A stretch of 64,000 nt of DNA, from positions 1,402,001 to 1,466,000 of the forward strand of contig PUFA01000062.1 in assembly GCA_003508835.1 (NCBI GenBank). Direction: 5' to 3'. Below, piece by piece: positions 11,721 through 24,117 of this stretch. The notes beneath the pieces were generated by a model, which worked only from the letters and a program-made list of their open reading frames with translations, did no database searches and was not told the origin of the DNA. Position numbers and translations under genes: made by a program. Within the stretch, counting starts at the first letter, position 1. Each line of letters opens with the position of its first letter. The DNA comes from Eonycteris spelaea (Eukaryota > Chordata > Mammalia > Chiroptera > Pteropodidae).

Positions 11721-12602
11721 TGTCGGAATCTCTATGATTTGAATTTTGATTATGAGCTATTAAGCCTGCTCCACAATGGCATATATTTTATCAATATACT
11801 ACAAAAACAATAATCAGCTTTTGCATTGTAAAGCACTTAAAATTAAATTTCTCATCAAATATTATAAAAATCTTTCCATCTTTTTTTACTTTTCTTTTAC
11901 CTCACCATCATTTCCTGATTTGATATTTGAACATAATTTAGTTTTATCTTGAAGTTCTTGAAAACTGTTGCTTTCACAACTTGGCTTTTGGCAGCAGGGG
12001 AGGTTCTGCCTAAATGACTCACTCATTCACATCGCTCCTGCTGTGCCTTACAGTGCATTTATATTTCATGTTGTTGCTTTTATCCTTTCTCTGTCTACTT
12101 CCTGCTGGGGTGTTTAGGGAGATTAGTTCATAAAATTAGTATATACATTATCAAGAAACCTTTCTATAACAAATATTTCAAAACATTTAAGCCACGAAGA
12201 CTTCTCTTTCTTCTGCCTTTATTTCCTTCCCTAAGAACATAATTTTCTAAATTTCCCTAAATAGGTATGTATAAGGCTATGTACTAGCTAATATTTCCTG
12301 TTTCATCTGATTAGTTTTCACTCTTAGATGAATTCCTAGAGTACTTATTGTAATTTTGGTGTCAGACATTAATGGAATTGAACTATTACAAAACAGGTGT
12401 AATATATAGTTGTTTAATAGATTGTAATCAAAACTCCTGTCCTTTCTCTTTCAATCTCATTTTAATGCTTTGTTTTTAAAAACATCTCCTTCAGAGCTGG
12501 ACCAGGATGCATGAGGAACTTGTACAACCTGGAGAGCAAGTGCCTTAAAATCTTGCTCTAGATTGCTCACTCATCTCACCCTTATCCTGCCCCAATTTCC
12601 TG
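11721..12602. other. Unique sequence, no feature seen
   Basis: No recognisable repeat, exon or RNA gene in about 0.9 kb. Confidence 0.5.
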
Positions 12603-13172
12603 TGTTAGTTATCTGCTGCTGTGTAACAAATTACCTCCAATCTTAATGACTTAAAACAACCAACATTTGTATTGAACACTTTATGTGATTCAGGAGCAGA
12701 TAACTGGATCCTCCATCCTGAGGTTCTTTAACAGGCTGGAATCAAGGTATCAGCTGACAGCTATAGTCATCTGAACACTTGGTTAGGAGATGATGTCCTT
12801 ATAAGCTCACTCATGTAGTTATTGGCAGGATTCAGTTCTCCATGGGCTCATAGACTAAGGGCTTCATTCCATACTGGCTGTCACCAGGGCATCTCCCTCA
12901 GTTTATTGCCATGTGGGACACTCCAAACAGAAGTTTACCACATGATAGCTTTCTTCATTAAAGCAAGCAAGCAAGGAGAATGAAAGAGAAAGCATAAGCA
13001 AGATAGAACTGTGTTTTATAACTATTGACAGTAACATCTTATCACTTTTGTCATATTTTATTCATTAAAAGCAAATCACGAGCTCCAGCCCACACTCAAG
13101 GGGAGGGGATGGCATAGGAATGTGAGTACCAGGAGCCAGGGATACCCAGGAGTCATCTCAGAAGTTGCCTCA
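12603..13172 (-). mobile_element. MaLR (MLT1-class) LTR
   Basis: A reverse-strand LTR from 'tgtgttagttatctgctgct' and 'aacaaattacctcc' through 'cttaaaacaacc', to the other terminus at 'ctcaaggggaggggatggca' and 'gaagttgcctcacc'. About 570 bases, close to a whole LTR, with no internal ERV sequence beside it. Confidence 0.8.
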
Positions 13173-13204
13173 CCAACTCTCTTTTATACTCTGTAGAAAG
13201 CCAC

Positions 13205-13285
13205 TCCTTGTTCCTTTTCTTCTTCCTCCTTCTCCTCTCCTCCTCTTCCTATTTCTCTTTCTTCTTTTTCTTTCTCTTCTTCTGA
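13205..13285. repeat. Polypyrimidine low-complexity tract
   Basis: T and C dominate almost without purines over about 80 bases (mixtures of TTCC, TCC and CTT). Confidence 0.9.
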
Positions 13286-13289
13286 TCCA

Positions 13290-13350
13290 ACATATATCAT
13301 CATGCCTGGCACATTGGGAAGACTGTGCTTATTGGTAAATGGATTGATTT
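13290..13350 (+). mobile_element. L2 3' terminus (short)
   Basis: 'atcatgcctggcacattggg' followed by 'attggtaaatggattga' resembles the last bases of L2. The match is short and therefore weak. Confidence 0.35.
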
Positions 13351-15112
13351 AGAGTTTCATTATTTTGTTATTTACTTAAAGGTTTTTAAGTCCTCTAATA
13401 TGGTCAAATAAACAGAAAAGCAGCTCCTGCCATTCGGGAGCTAATCGGTCATTAACAGATAGAACTTAGTGTTGCTAGGAAGTGACCTGGGACGACTCAG
13501 AGCTGGCCTGCAGAGTCTTCTGTTGAATGTGAAAATTTCACAGAACATGATCAGATAAAGCCATCCAGTGACTCTAATAGAATAAAACTTAAAAGACCAT
13601 TCTCCAAACTACAGAAATGACCAACTATCTCCTAATCTGGCTGATTATGAGTGACTGCTGCTTTTTTTTTTTTAATCAATTATAGTTTTAGCCTTGCTTT
13701 GTCTTCCCACTTTTAAATAAAAATTATTAAGAAACCCAAGCATGGAATTATCCCAATTTCCTGACAATGTCTAACCTAGTGCAGAGCCTTACTTCCTTGA
13801 ACTCTTCTCAAAATCACCTAACCCAAACCCAAGTCCCAAGTCCCATAATAAGTTCTTTCTAACACACCCTTATTGAGGCATTCCATGGTTTTCCATGGTG
13901 CACTTCCACTCTATCAACACAGCAAAAAATTAACTTTCTTTGACTACAGGTGATCCAGGTGATCCTGGCTATAGGCCATTGGCTGTTCTAATCATTTATC
14001 TTAATAACTGATGTAATTTAACTATCGTGTACTATTTGGATCTGTTTCTTTTACTTTCTTAAAACTTGATTTAAGAAGACAATATAAAGATAGCAGAATT
14101 CCATTTCACTTGCTATAAGTTAAACAATGAAGTTTTTATTATGAGTCATCTGATTCTGAACAGCCATTGAGCCAATACTATATCTCTTTTGGCTCCTACC
14201 CCTTCAATCTCCCCTTCCCCCAAACACGTGCACATAGTACTAAGTGCAATGCTGATTACCTAGCAAGAACTGAAATATACTTCCCTAGGAAGTCAACACA
14301 ATGTTGTTCCATCACTGAAAGTTTGGCCTATTTTTTTCCAAAAGCATTCTGCTTATGTGATGGCCTCTGACTGTGCGGGAAATAGTTACATTGGAGTCTA
14401 ATTTCCTCAGGCTTTAAGTCTATCCCTGATAGAAAGATCAGCACTTTCGGAGGTATGTCACTTCCTTTGTATTTTCAGAATACTTTGGGATGTAAAACTT
14501 CCATAAAGATCTAAATGCTATTAAATCAAATGTCATACCTATAATTAAATTTACCTGAGCTTTCAGTCAGTCGTATGTAAAGAAATAAAAGTTGGCATAA
14601 CAAAGTACTTACACTGATGATGTAAGACAAGCAGTTTTCTTCATTCATACCGGATTGAATATAAATGGACCTCTCTATATTAGTTATATAGGTAATAAAA
14701 AAGCATAACAATGTCATTGTTTAACGACATCTTTAATTTAGTAACTTTCAATTACATTAACTTGTATTAGACCTTAAAAAAAAAACATTATTGAGTCATC
14801 AGTCAAACGTGAATAGGTGATTCCTGCAAATTTGTCTTGTAACAGAGGTGAATTAGATCTATGACGAACATTTTATAGTTCATCAATCATTATAAATGTA
14901 TTTTTATTAAATTTATGCCTATAAATATTGAATTTTTAAAACTGTAGTTGAATAAGCTTACATGTAACTATTTCTTGCACTTTCTTTACCTTATTAAATA
15001 AGAAGCAAATGGTTAAGAGTAATAGAAAGAAGAAAAAGAAAGATACATACCCACAGATAGAGTGACAGACACCATTTCTGTATGGAGATAATAGTAATGT
15101 CCTATAAAGAAC
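13351..15112. other. Unique sequence, no feature seen
   Basis: About 1.7 kb without recognisable transposon or gene. The segment 13740-14010 is somewhat richer in GC but unassigned. Confidence 0.45.
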
Positions 15113-15251
15113 TCTAATTTTTTTTTATTATTAAATTTATTGGGATAACATTGATAAAATTACATAATTTTTAGGTGTACATTATAATTTGAGATCTGTA
15201 TATTCTATTGTGTGTTTACCATCCAAAGTCCAGTTTCTAATTTTTTTTTAT
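15113..15251 (-). mobile_element. Very short L1 3'-UTR insertion with target-site duplication
   Basis: The core at 15129-15235 is the reverse complement of an L1 3' end (compare the plus-strand tail at 43575-43660: 'gaacacacaat', then 'tttattaaccaatgtcac'). It is bracketed by an exact 16-base direct repeat, TCTAA then nine T then AT, at 15113-15128 and 15236-15251. The exact duplication implies a comparatively recent, extremely 5'-truncated retrotransposition of about 107 bases. Confidence 0.85.
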
Positions 15252-16499
15252 GGGGGGAGGAAAAGGAGCTGCTTGCTTGCTATTTCATTTCTTTTCATTT
15301 CGTGTTTTGCTTTTTAAAATTCAGACATAATCTTATCTTCTTTGAACCATATAATAATTCATATTATTGTAGAATTAAAGTACCATGTGAAAAGTTAACC
15401 AAAAAGAGTGATGAAAAATATTGCCATAGTTTCAAGGAACATGGTAACTGATAGAGAAAAAACAAATTAAAATTTTCTATTGCACTTTAAGAAAATGCTT
15501 TCTGAAATGTTCCAATCAAAAGTAAGCATGATTCCACAGACTAGCACTTGAAAACAGAAGAGAATCAAAAGATTTCTAAAACAGCAATGTGATTAGATGT
15601 TGGCAAATGGTATCAATGAAGGAAAAAAGTGAATGTGATATCTTAACGATCATCAATAAGGCAGCTCTAGTGACCCCAAATTTCATCAGAACAACTAGAA
15701 AAAGTAGATGGAGAAAAAGCATATAATGTAGGATGAATATAGGAGAGGCACAGATGTCTCAGAATAGTTTCTAGAAATAGAAATCCTAGAATAACCTGGG
15801 GCTTGTAAAAAAAAAAAAGGTAAAAGCAAGAAAATGGTACTTTTTCTCTTATGCTTGGAAATATAAGAAAAGGGATACAGCCATTGCTTAGCACAGATGA
15901 TGTAACATGATAGATGACAAAATGAGAAGCTTCTCAAAATTTTTTATCATCTTCGTTTATATTTAAAGTGATGATCTTCAGACCAAAAAGTTTAGACTGA
16001 ACTTCATAATAAAAGAAAAGATTATAAAAATAAGTAGTCGGTAGCAGGAGCTCCTACTATTTTTACGGCTAATGATAAATTCTAAAAATCTTCGATATTT
16101 TATCACTTCACATGGTTCTTTATATGAAACATATTTTTAAAAAAATAATATAATGCTGGTTGTTTTATCTCAAAGCAAAAATTTGTCTTATATCTACATT
16201 TCAGTGTTTACTTGCAGATATTTTCATCTCTACCATAATTAGGTAATTTGTCAATTTAGGAATATTGCCTGGCTTATGACATTAGGTTTTTTTTTTCTTT
16301 TTTTCATGTCTGAGAAACCATTTGCTATTCCATCTTTTACTGTAAATGGTAATTACCCAATCAATCCACTTTAGGTTTCATATAGAACAGTTTTATGAGA
16401 CTATATAATCCTCACACAGCTTCTCTTAATACAGTATAAATGAAACATCATTTTTGGGGTTTAATGTATAATGATCTTTGAGTAGATTGAATCAAATTT
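15252..16499. other. AT-rich sequence, no feature seen
   Basis: No recognisable repeat or gene apart from short homopolymer runs (for example T-rich 16289-16305). Confidence 0.45.
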
Positions 16500-17040
16500 A
16501 TTTTTGTTATAGTCTTGGTTCTTGTGTATAAGCTGAAATTGGGAGACTCTGCATCAGAATATGTTTCACCCACTCCAGTCCTTGCCGCAGAGATAGTGAC
16601 CCATAGTCCTGACACAGCTTCTTCTTTGACACTGTCTTGATGAGCAGTGAAGAGAGCAAAGAAATAAAAATAAGGCTGTAAGGAGCAAACGATGCCTGAT
16701 TATCCACAGTGCTGACAGGTTGGATAGGAAAAGAAAGGTGGGTAGCCTGAGCTGGGGAAGGAGGAGAGACTATAAAGAGGGTCATGAGACAATTGAGGAA
16801 TGTTTGCAGAGGGTCTGCTGCTGAGCAAGGGCAAGGCAAAAGTCTGCTACCAGAAGGTATTGCCAGAAAGAGAAGGTATAGTCAACTCAGAATATGAGGA
16901 GGGAGCCAGGGAGAAAGAGCCTCAGGAAGTGGCTTTACTAAGTAGAGCTTGTTATATTCAGCAGGGTAAGTCAAATCCAACTCAGAGTACCTCTGCAAGA
17001 AGGGGGAGTGTAACACTTGGTGACACAGACATGAAATAGG
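16500..17040. other. Unclassified GC-richer block, possibly repeat-derived
   Basis: This stretch is distinctly less AT-rich than its surroundings and carries short open frames on both strands (16507-16839 minus, 16800-17039 plus), neither resembling a protein family I know. It has the texture of an old LTR or of a unique conserved block. I cannot decide which. Confidence 0.35.
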
Positions 17041-17084
17041 AATGTATGATTTCCTATACTTGAGGATGAGCGAACTGCAAGGAG

Positions 17085-17225
17085 GTCATTATTAAAGCCA
17101 CCTTGTGTTAATCACACTTTGTCTTCCTTACTGTGGCCTTCTTGAGGCCAGTGACTGGCTCTTCATCTCTGTGCGACACAGTGTCTCTCATAGAATGAGT
17201 ATCGAATATGTGCAGGACTGAATCT
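17085..17225 (+). mobile_element. L2 3' end fragment
   Basis: 'tgaggccagtgactggctct', 'ctctgtgcgacacagtgt' and 'gaatgagtatcgaatatgtg' follow the L2 terminal pattern (abundance statement, cost of repeats, AATAAAT-like end) with heavy divergence. Confidence 0.5.
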
Positions 17226-17511
17226 AAAATCGAGTTTGTCAAGAATAAAAAAATTTGGAAATACAGAAATGTCCAAAGAATTAAAAATAAAACTCACACT
17301 ATCTTTCCATGTAGAGGTAAGCTTAGCTAAATTTTCCATGCAATTCTTATAGCTTTTTTCTATGCACTTGTATAATTTTACATTTTATTTTTTATGGCTT
17401 GGAGAATTAAACTGTAAATATTTTTTCACTAAATATAGTGTGAACATTTTTTAGCTATTTATCCTTTCTCTAAAACATGATTTTAATATGATCATTGTAA
17501 ACTAGTTCATT

Positions 17512-17600
17512 AATAATAAAAATAATAATTAATAATAATTATAAAAGCAGCAGTGTAATAAGTAGTAATTGCAGTAATAGAAGGGACAATAGTAGTAATA
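17512..17600. repeat. (AAT)n / (AGC)n degenerate trinucleotide tract
   Basis: Runs of AAT units at 17512-17545, then scattered AGC and AGT units to about 17610. Confidence 0.8.
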
Positions 17601-17604
17601 GCAG

Positions 17605-17745
17605 CAGCAATTGGCAACAATTCTAAATATATACTTATGGTATACAGAACAAGTTCCTAAAGTACTTTATATTATTTAATCCTCTAACACTATAATACAG
17701 GCATTATGTCACTCATTTTACAGATGAGGAAACATCTATAAATAT
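17605..17745 (-). mobile_element. MIR SINE fragment
   Basis: 'tattatttaatcctctaaca' and 'tcattttacagatgaggaaa' are reverse-strand MIR core wording. Confidence 0.78.
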
Positions 17746-17834
17746 CTACCCTTTTAGAGGCCAACTTATTTGCGAGCTTGTATGTATATAATATGTATAT
17801 GTATATGTACAGCTTGTTAAACATACCAAATGTT

Positions 17835-17920
17835 TGGCCCAAGCCCATACTTACTGAGTTAGAATCTGTGGAGTCATTTCCAGGATCTGCACCTTTAAGA
17901 AGTAACGTGGGTAATTATAA
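17835..17920 (-). mobile_element. MER5-type hAT fragment
   Basis: 'cttactgagttagaatctgt' then 'atctgcacctttaagaagta' fits the middle of MER5. Short and diverged. Confidence 0.5.
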
Positions 17921-18204
17921 AACTCTGCCTATTGTGGGAACCATTTTGGCAATGTCTTTACCAGATTTACCTAAGATTTGTACTTGGTATATCTGATGCC
18001 AAAGTTTGCACTCTTAGTCACTAAACTCTTCTGCATCTCAAAGTGTGAATTACTGTATGATTTAACCAGTCTTATACTTTGGTTCATTTGGATTGGTTAT
18101 ATATTTATTATAATTAGTGCTGGGATGAGAACCTGTGCGTTAAAATTTTTTTCTGTTGAGAGAGAGAGAGGGATCGATTTACTTCAAATAGGAATTACAC
18201 AATT

Positions 18205-18216
18205 CCCCCCCCCCCC
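18205..18216. repeat. Poly(C) run of 12
   Basis: An uninterrupted cytosine run, unusual in this AT-rich context. Confidence 0.97.
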
Positions 18217-18478
18217 ACAAAACAGCGCTGGGTCCGTGATGCACATTTTATTGTACACTGTGTCCTCATCCTTAAAGTAACAATATATTTTTTTCTCAGT
18301 TTTAGGAGTGAAAATTCCTTCAGAACTTTTTAAGGTTTATATTTTTTAACATACTGTTTAAGACAGACAAGAACTTTAAAGATAAGATGCACAAGAAAAA
18401 TAGAAAATACCTAGAAACCAAATTCGTGGCTTATTTTTTGACTTTTAAAATAAAAATGGCAATGAAGAAAATCATGTC

Positions 18479-18504
18479 ACTTACTGGGAATACTCCCAGT
18501 AAGT
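18479..18504. repeat. Perfect short inverted repeat (11-bp arms, 4-nt loop)
   Basis: ACTTACTGGGA at 18479-18489 is followed by ATAC and by its exact complement TCCCAGTAAGT at 18494-18504. It lies in sequence with no recognised repeat. Confidence 0.97.
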
Positions 18505-19142
18505 AGAACAGAGTTTTCTTACAAACGATAATAGAAACAAAAAATTATTTGTGAGGCATTTAAAATGAGAAATTTATAGTACAAATTATTTTATAAAAAT
18601 GTATAAAAATAAAATCAAGAAGAGGTAATAATGATATTCCTCTCTACATTTATTTTTTGTCACTCTTTTTAAAACAAGTTATAAATTATTTTGGATACTT
18701 TCTTGGTTGTTGTTATTTATTATCTATACAGAAGTTAAATTAAAACCTACCTTAAATTTTATTCACTTTTAATCTAGGAAACATTTCTGTTACTATCTAG
18801 AATATATTGGTTGTGTCTGTCCAGAACATTTCAGATGAAATTTTGACATAACAATTTTGTCGTATTTTCATTATAAACAATGACATGAATTTGCCTGACC
18901 TTTAACAGTGTGTCAAAATGTTACACTTATGATGTAAGTACACTATAAATTGACCTTTTCCTTAGTCTAAAAAACATCTAGACCCAAATAGACATCAATT
19001 TCTTTATTTCCTCTTGTATAAATTTTAAATAAATAAAATTCTGTAATTCAGAAATCGTTTCCCAGGGAATTAGTCAGCTTTCATAACACTGAAGTTTTAA
19101 ATCTCATGAAATAAGTGTAAAAATAAAATAAAATTCATGTCC
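18505..19142. other. Unique AT-rich sequence, no feature seen
   Basis: No recognisable repeat, exon or RNA gene. Confidence 0.5.
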
Positions 19143-19960
19143 AGCACATTTAACAAATATTTTTTGAGCATCTACTGTGTGCCAGGTATTCTTCCAGGCT
19201 CTGGAACTACTTCAATAAGTTTTGGAAGAAACATCTACAGAAATTCATGTTGAATTAGATGTGGTGGGAGAAGAAAAAAGAAAAAAAAAAAGATGGCTGC
19301 TAAACTTCACTTGAATAAGTAGGTGAATGCTCACACTCATTTTTAAATGGGGAAATATTGGAGAAAAGATTTATAGAGAAAAGCAGTAGTTCTAACTTGG
19401 AATTATTTCGGAATGCATTATTTTTGAATGCCTCTTACATCCCAAAAGATATATCTACTATGTGATTGTGTCTTCTAGTCATAAATACAGGGGAAAGGCC
19501 AAGGTTGCAAAAATTAATTTGAGAGTTCTTAGCATTAGATTGTATTTAAAGTTATGTCACTGAAAAGAATTGTCTAAATAAGATAGAGAAAAAAGAAAAC
19601 CTATGATTTAGCTCTGCATCACTCCAACATTTAGAGATCAAACAAACAACAGGACACAACGAAAGAACTTGAGATGGAGTGGCTAAGCAGATGGAAAGAA
19701 AACCAACAGGATGTCATGTCATGGGACTGAAGAGAAGAAATTATATAACTAGTGGCTAACTCTACTGAATATTGCTGATGGGTTAAGAAAAATTCAGACT
19801 CTATTAGAACATTGAATTAGGCTGTATAGAGGTCGTTGGTGATTTTTACATGGGTGGTTACAAGCTGAAAGGAGTATGGGAGATTAGGAAGTATAGAAAA
19901 ACAGAATACTGAGACCGATGTTTCAGGAAGAGGGAAATAATTAAGTTAATATAGATACCT
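19143..19960 (-). mobile_element. Long reverse-strand L2
   Basis: It starts with the L2 end in reverse ('ttgagcatctactgtgtgcc', 'ggtattcttccaggctct'). After a poorly matching middle (about 19215-19480) it continues with antisense L2 ORF2 wording: 'ttgagagttcttagcattag', 'gaaaaccaacaggatgtcat', 'ggtcgttggtgatttttaca' and 'ggaagagggaaataattaag'. Strongly decayed, no frame. Confidence 0.75.
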
Positions 19961-20617
19961 ACTTGATGTTTAATATTCATTACTATGCTTTAAAGGTATT
20001 ATATTTCCTTTCAGAGATAAAATATTTCTCTTTGAGGAGGGATTCTTAGGAAACCTTCATCACTTTTTTGTTTAACATATTTACATGATATAAAGTCTTT
20101 CAAGTTTGATTTGAAAACTCTGAATGAAATACATGATTTTCTTCTTTCTCCATTAAAATCTATGAGTCTAGGAAGGTGGAATAATGTAGTCATACAAAAT
20201 AAGAAAGAAAGAATTAATGACTATTTGATTCTTGTACTCATGTATTATCTTCCACCTCAAGTACACACACACACACACTTTGTAGTCATATGTAGATGAA
20301 CAGATCAAAGGGTCAATCATAACATTGTTTTAAGACCAAAAGATAAACGGGGATTACATTGCAAAGCCAAATGCTTTGAGCATAGAAGGCAGTTATTCAA
20401 TAAAAGTCAAATTTGAATTTGAATGTTGTAATAGAAATAGCCTTGGTTAGAAAGACCCTTAAGAAAGATAATTTAGCTTAATCTATTTTCTAATTTTTAA
20501 AGCTGAAGTGTTAAACTAGGTTATTTTGAGGTTCCATCTGTGTTTAATATTCTCTGATTTTATAATTCTCTTCTGCTGTAGTCTTTTGACCTAGAAAAAT
20601 GAGAAAAGATCAGATCT
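19961..20617. other. Unique sequence with a short (CA)n
   Basis: A CA tract of about 18 bases lies at 20262-20279. Otherwise I see no repeat or gene. Confidence 0.5.
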
Positions 20618-20663
20618 AAGATAATAATAATAATGATAATAATAATATAATAATAATAATATA
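20618..20663. repeat. (ATA)n trinucleotide tract
   Basis: Repeated AATA/ATA units with two small interruptions. Confidence 0.92.
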
Positions 20664-21600
20664 TGATAAATTAAATGAAAATGATATATTTTGGATAAGC
20701 ATTCCTGAAAATAATGAGAATGTTCCTGGTTATAGTAATCAAAGATTAACCCAGCCCTTTAAAATACCAGGCTCTGAGATAAACTACAGGTCAACATTAC
20801 AACAGGATTGTGTCTCCTCCAAAAGGTAGGAAATTCCAGGTGGTGAAAAAGTAAAAATAACTTTTTACCCAGACATTGACTTCTAAACAACCAATTTACA
20901 AATCTCATTTCTCAGGATTTGATACTTTATTGCTATGGTTCTATGATTTTTATCCAAGCAATACTGTGATCCATAAAAATATTTTTAAAATGTTAGATAG
21001 CATGAGAGCATTTCACAAATGCTTAAATCTGAAGTTGCTGATTTTGTAAGGAGATCACAATAAAATTAAGTGCTGGCTTCTTGAGAAATGAGATTAGAAT
21101 AAGATTATGCATATATTTTATGACATATGCATGAAATATTTATATGAAATGTTGTAAACATTTTTTTTTTTTTAGTAAATGGTCTTTTTAAAATGAGCTA
21201 AAGCTTTCAGTTACATTTATTTATTTACTGGCCTACAACAAGTACTTTCTATTTGTTAGATCAATATATGTTTAGATGTAATATTTGCTTAGTATTCAGA
21301 CAGTTATTTACAATTAATTTGGTGTCTTGGTGGTTAGGTCAGTGTTTCTTTATACTTAGGCATATCTTCAGGAAACTGGTAGAAACAATCAGAAACCTCT
21401 TTTAGAAAAATGGCATTTCTAGTCAGGCCACAAAAAAGTGTTATTACCAAAAATTTTAGTATCAAAGGACAGAAGGTCACTCCACTCTCTGGAAAATCAA
21501 TAAACTCATGATGAAACAATACATAAGAACCCTCACAAACAGCAACCACAAGATTAGATCTCAAATACTGTAGATGTGAGAATGATCAGATACATAATGT
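20664..21600. other. Unique AT-rich sequence, no feature seen
   Basis: Contains a T run near 21160-21172 but no recognised repeat or gene. Confidence 0.45.
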
Positions 21601-22325
21601 AAAGTAAATATGCTTAACAGATTTAAAGAAATAAGAAAGAGAATTGATACCATGAAAAAGGAAACAGTGAACATCAAAATTTACTTGGCAGATTTTTTAA
21701 AAATACCCAATAAGACTTCTAAAAATAAAAATTATAATTTCTACATTAAACTAAAAAGCTTCTGCACAGGGAAAGAAACCTTCAGCAAAACAAAAAGGCA
21801 ACCCACTGAATGAAAGATTATATTTGCAAATGACATATCTGATAAGGGGCAGGGGACATAAAAAGACATTTCTCCATGAAAGACATGGATGGCCAACTGA
21901 TATCCGAAAAGGTGCTTAGCATTGTTAATCATCAGGGAAATGTAAATAAAAACCACAATGAGATACCACCTGACATCAGTCAAAATGGCTATTATCAAAA
22001 TGTCCACAAACAACATGTATTGACGAGGATACAGGGAAAAGGGAAACTTTGTGAACTGCCGGTAGGGCTGCACACTCATTCAGCCCCTATGGAAAACAGA
22101 ATGGAGATTCCTCAAAAAACTAAAAATGGATATATACCCTACTACACAGAAATTCCACTTTGGAGCATTTATCCAAAGGAAATGAAAACACTAATTTGAA
22201 AAAAATATATACACCCTACATTTGTTGCAGCATTATTTACAATAGCCAAGATATAGAAGCAACTCAAGTGTCCATCAGTAGATGAATGGATAAAGAAGAT
22301 TTGGTATTATATATAAAATTTAAAT
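21601..22325 (+). mobile_element. L1 fragment, ORF1-like piece joined to distal ORF2
   Basis: From about 21740 the translation matches distal L1 ORF2 (residues IKLKSFCTGKETF, then KRQPTE), continuing through 'gagataccacctgacatcag' and 'gccaagatatagaagcaact'. The stretch 21610-21735 resembles old L1 ORF1 coiled-coil wording, so several kilobases between ORF1 and distal ORF2 are missing. The 3' end is cut off by the adjacent LTR. Frames are broken. Confidence 0.85.
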
Positions 22326-22328
22326 ATT

Positions 22329-22680
22329 AGCTTAGTCCATTCAGGCTGCTTTAACAAAATGCAATAAACTGACTAATAAACAACAGATATTTATTTCTCA
22401 CAGTTCTAGAGCTGAGAGTCAAAGATCGAAACACTGACAGATTGGGTATTTGGTCAGTGTGCACTTTCTGGTTTATAGACCATCTTCTCTGTGTGTCCTC
22501 ACATGGTGGAAGGGGCATGGGAGCTCTCTGGAGTCTCATAAGGGCACTAATCTCATTCATGAAGACTTCATCCCCTTGACCTAATAACTTCCTAAGGTCC
22601 CCACCTCTTAATACCATCACATTGGGGGTTAGGATTTAATATATGAACATTGAAGAGGCAAAAATATTCAGTTTACAGCA
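22329..22680 (-). mobile_element. MaLR (MLT1/MST-class) LTR
   Basis: Reverse-strand LTR running from 'cttagtccattcaggctgct' and 'cagatatttatttctcacag' through 'gtgtcctcacatggtggaag', 'accatcacattgggggttag' to 'ttcagtttacagca'. About 350 bases, probably one complete LTR, with no internal region. Confidence 0.88.
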
Positions 22681-22789
22681 AACATAAACATGAGCTAAGC
22701 TCACATATACATATACACACATTCTAGATAATGGTTGTCAGCTGTACGTGTACCAAATACCTTATCTCATTCTAAGGAATGATATTTTT

Positions 22790-24045
22790 ACCATGTTTAA
22801 AATAACTTTTAAGTAACAGAGTTTATAATTTTAAAGTCAAATTTATCAACTCTATGTCTTCTTTAAAAGATATTTTCTTTTCCAAAGTGATGGAAATACT
22901 TTTCTGGATTGTCTTTTTAAAACTTTACAGTTTGACTTTTTTTTAGACCACCTGTGACTGACTTTATAGTATGGTGTGATATAAGGGTCAAATTTTATTT
23001 TTCCACATAGGTAACTAATTATCTTAGTACCATTTACTGATTAAACTATCATTCCCTGACTGTCTCTACTATCAAATCATTTTTTTAAAAAAATAATTCT
23101 TGATATTAAATAGCGTATCTCTACTCAAACTGTCCTTCTTCAACAGTATCTTAGCTATTCTTGACATGTTCACTTCAATAAATACTTTGCAATCATATAT
23201 TTAAGCCCATCAAAAATGTAGGGACATGTAGAATTTCAGTGAATCTTTAGGTGAATCTAGGGAAAATTGATATCTTAATGTTGAGAGTTTGAAACCAGGA
23301 ACATGATTTTGTCCAAGATAATTCACAGTTTTTCTAATACTATAATTTGGTATATTTTAAGATTTCATTTTCTAACTTTGTGCTTTTATATAGGAAAATA
23401 TTTTGTATTTTTTAATTTAGTTATTGTGCTAAATTCTCTTATTAATTCTAATATTCCTACAGATTCCTTTCAACATTTTCAATGTATAAAATCTATAAAT
23501 AGCAGCTTTTTCATTTTTATTTTTTGTATCTTTAGTTTCTTTTCTTTCCCTTTTATTGCATTGGCTAGGAACTCCAGTGAAATGCTGGGAATAACTTATA
23601 TTCTCAGACTTCTTTGTTTCTGGTCTCAAATATGATGCTTAGAACATTTCACTGTTAAGTATGATGTTTGCTGTACATTTTTGTAAATACTTTTCATTTG
23701 GTTAAGAGAATTTCTTTCTTTTACATACTACTATGTAATTTTAATCATGAATAAATGTTACAGTAAACTTTTTTTACATCTATCCAAACAGACATATTAT
23801 TTTTATATCTACCAATTACCTAGCATTCCTTGGATAAATCCACCTTGATAACGGTGGATAATTTTTAAAAAATTAATTACTGAGCTTGGTATTTTAATAT
23901 TTTACTTGAGATTTTACATTTTTTTTCATATACATTTTAGAAAATTTTTCAATTTTCTTTTTTAATGGTGATCTTGTCAGGTTTGCTCTCAAGGTTGTGC
24001 TAGCCTCATAAATGACTTGTATTTTAATGCCTTTTGCAAAAAGAA
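22790..24045 (-). mobile_element. L1 ORF2 fragment, reverse strand
   Basis: About 1.25 kb of antisense ORF2. Recognisable segments include 'ctttatagtatggtgtgata' (22960), 'ttgatatcttaatgttgaga' (23270), 'tgcattggctaggaactcca' (23560), 'tgttaagtatgatgtttgct' (23650), 'gcattccttggataaatcca' (23824) and 'tgctagcctcataaatgac' (24000). It lies between an MLT-class LTR and an L2 and is riddled with stops. Confidence 0.85.
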
Positions 24046-24117
24046 GTCATGTGTAACAATAGTAATAGCCTCACAAAATAAATGGCTGAATACGTCTACT
24101 TTTTAAATACTCTTTTA

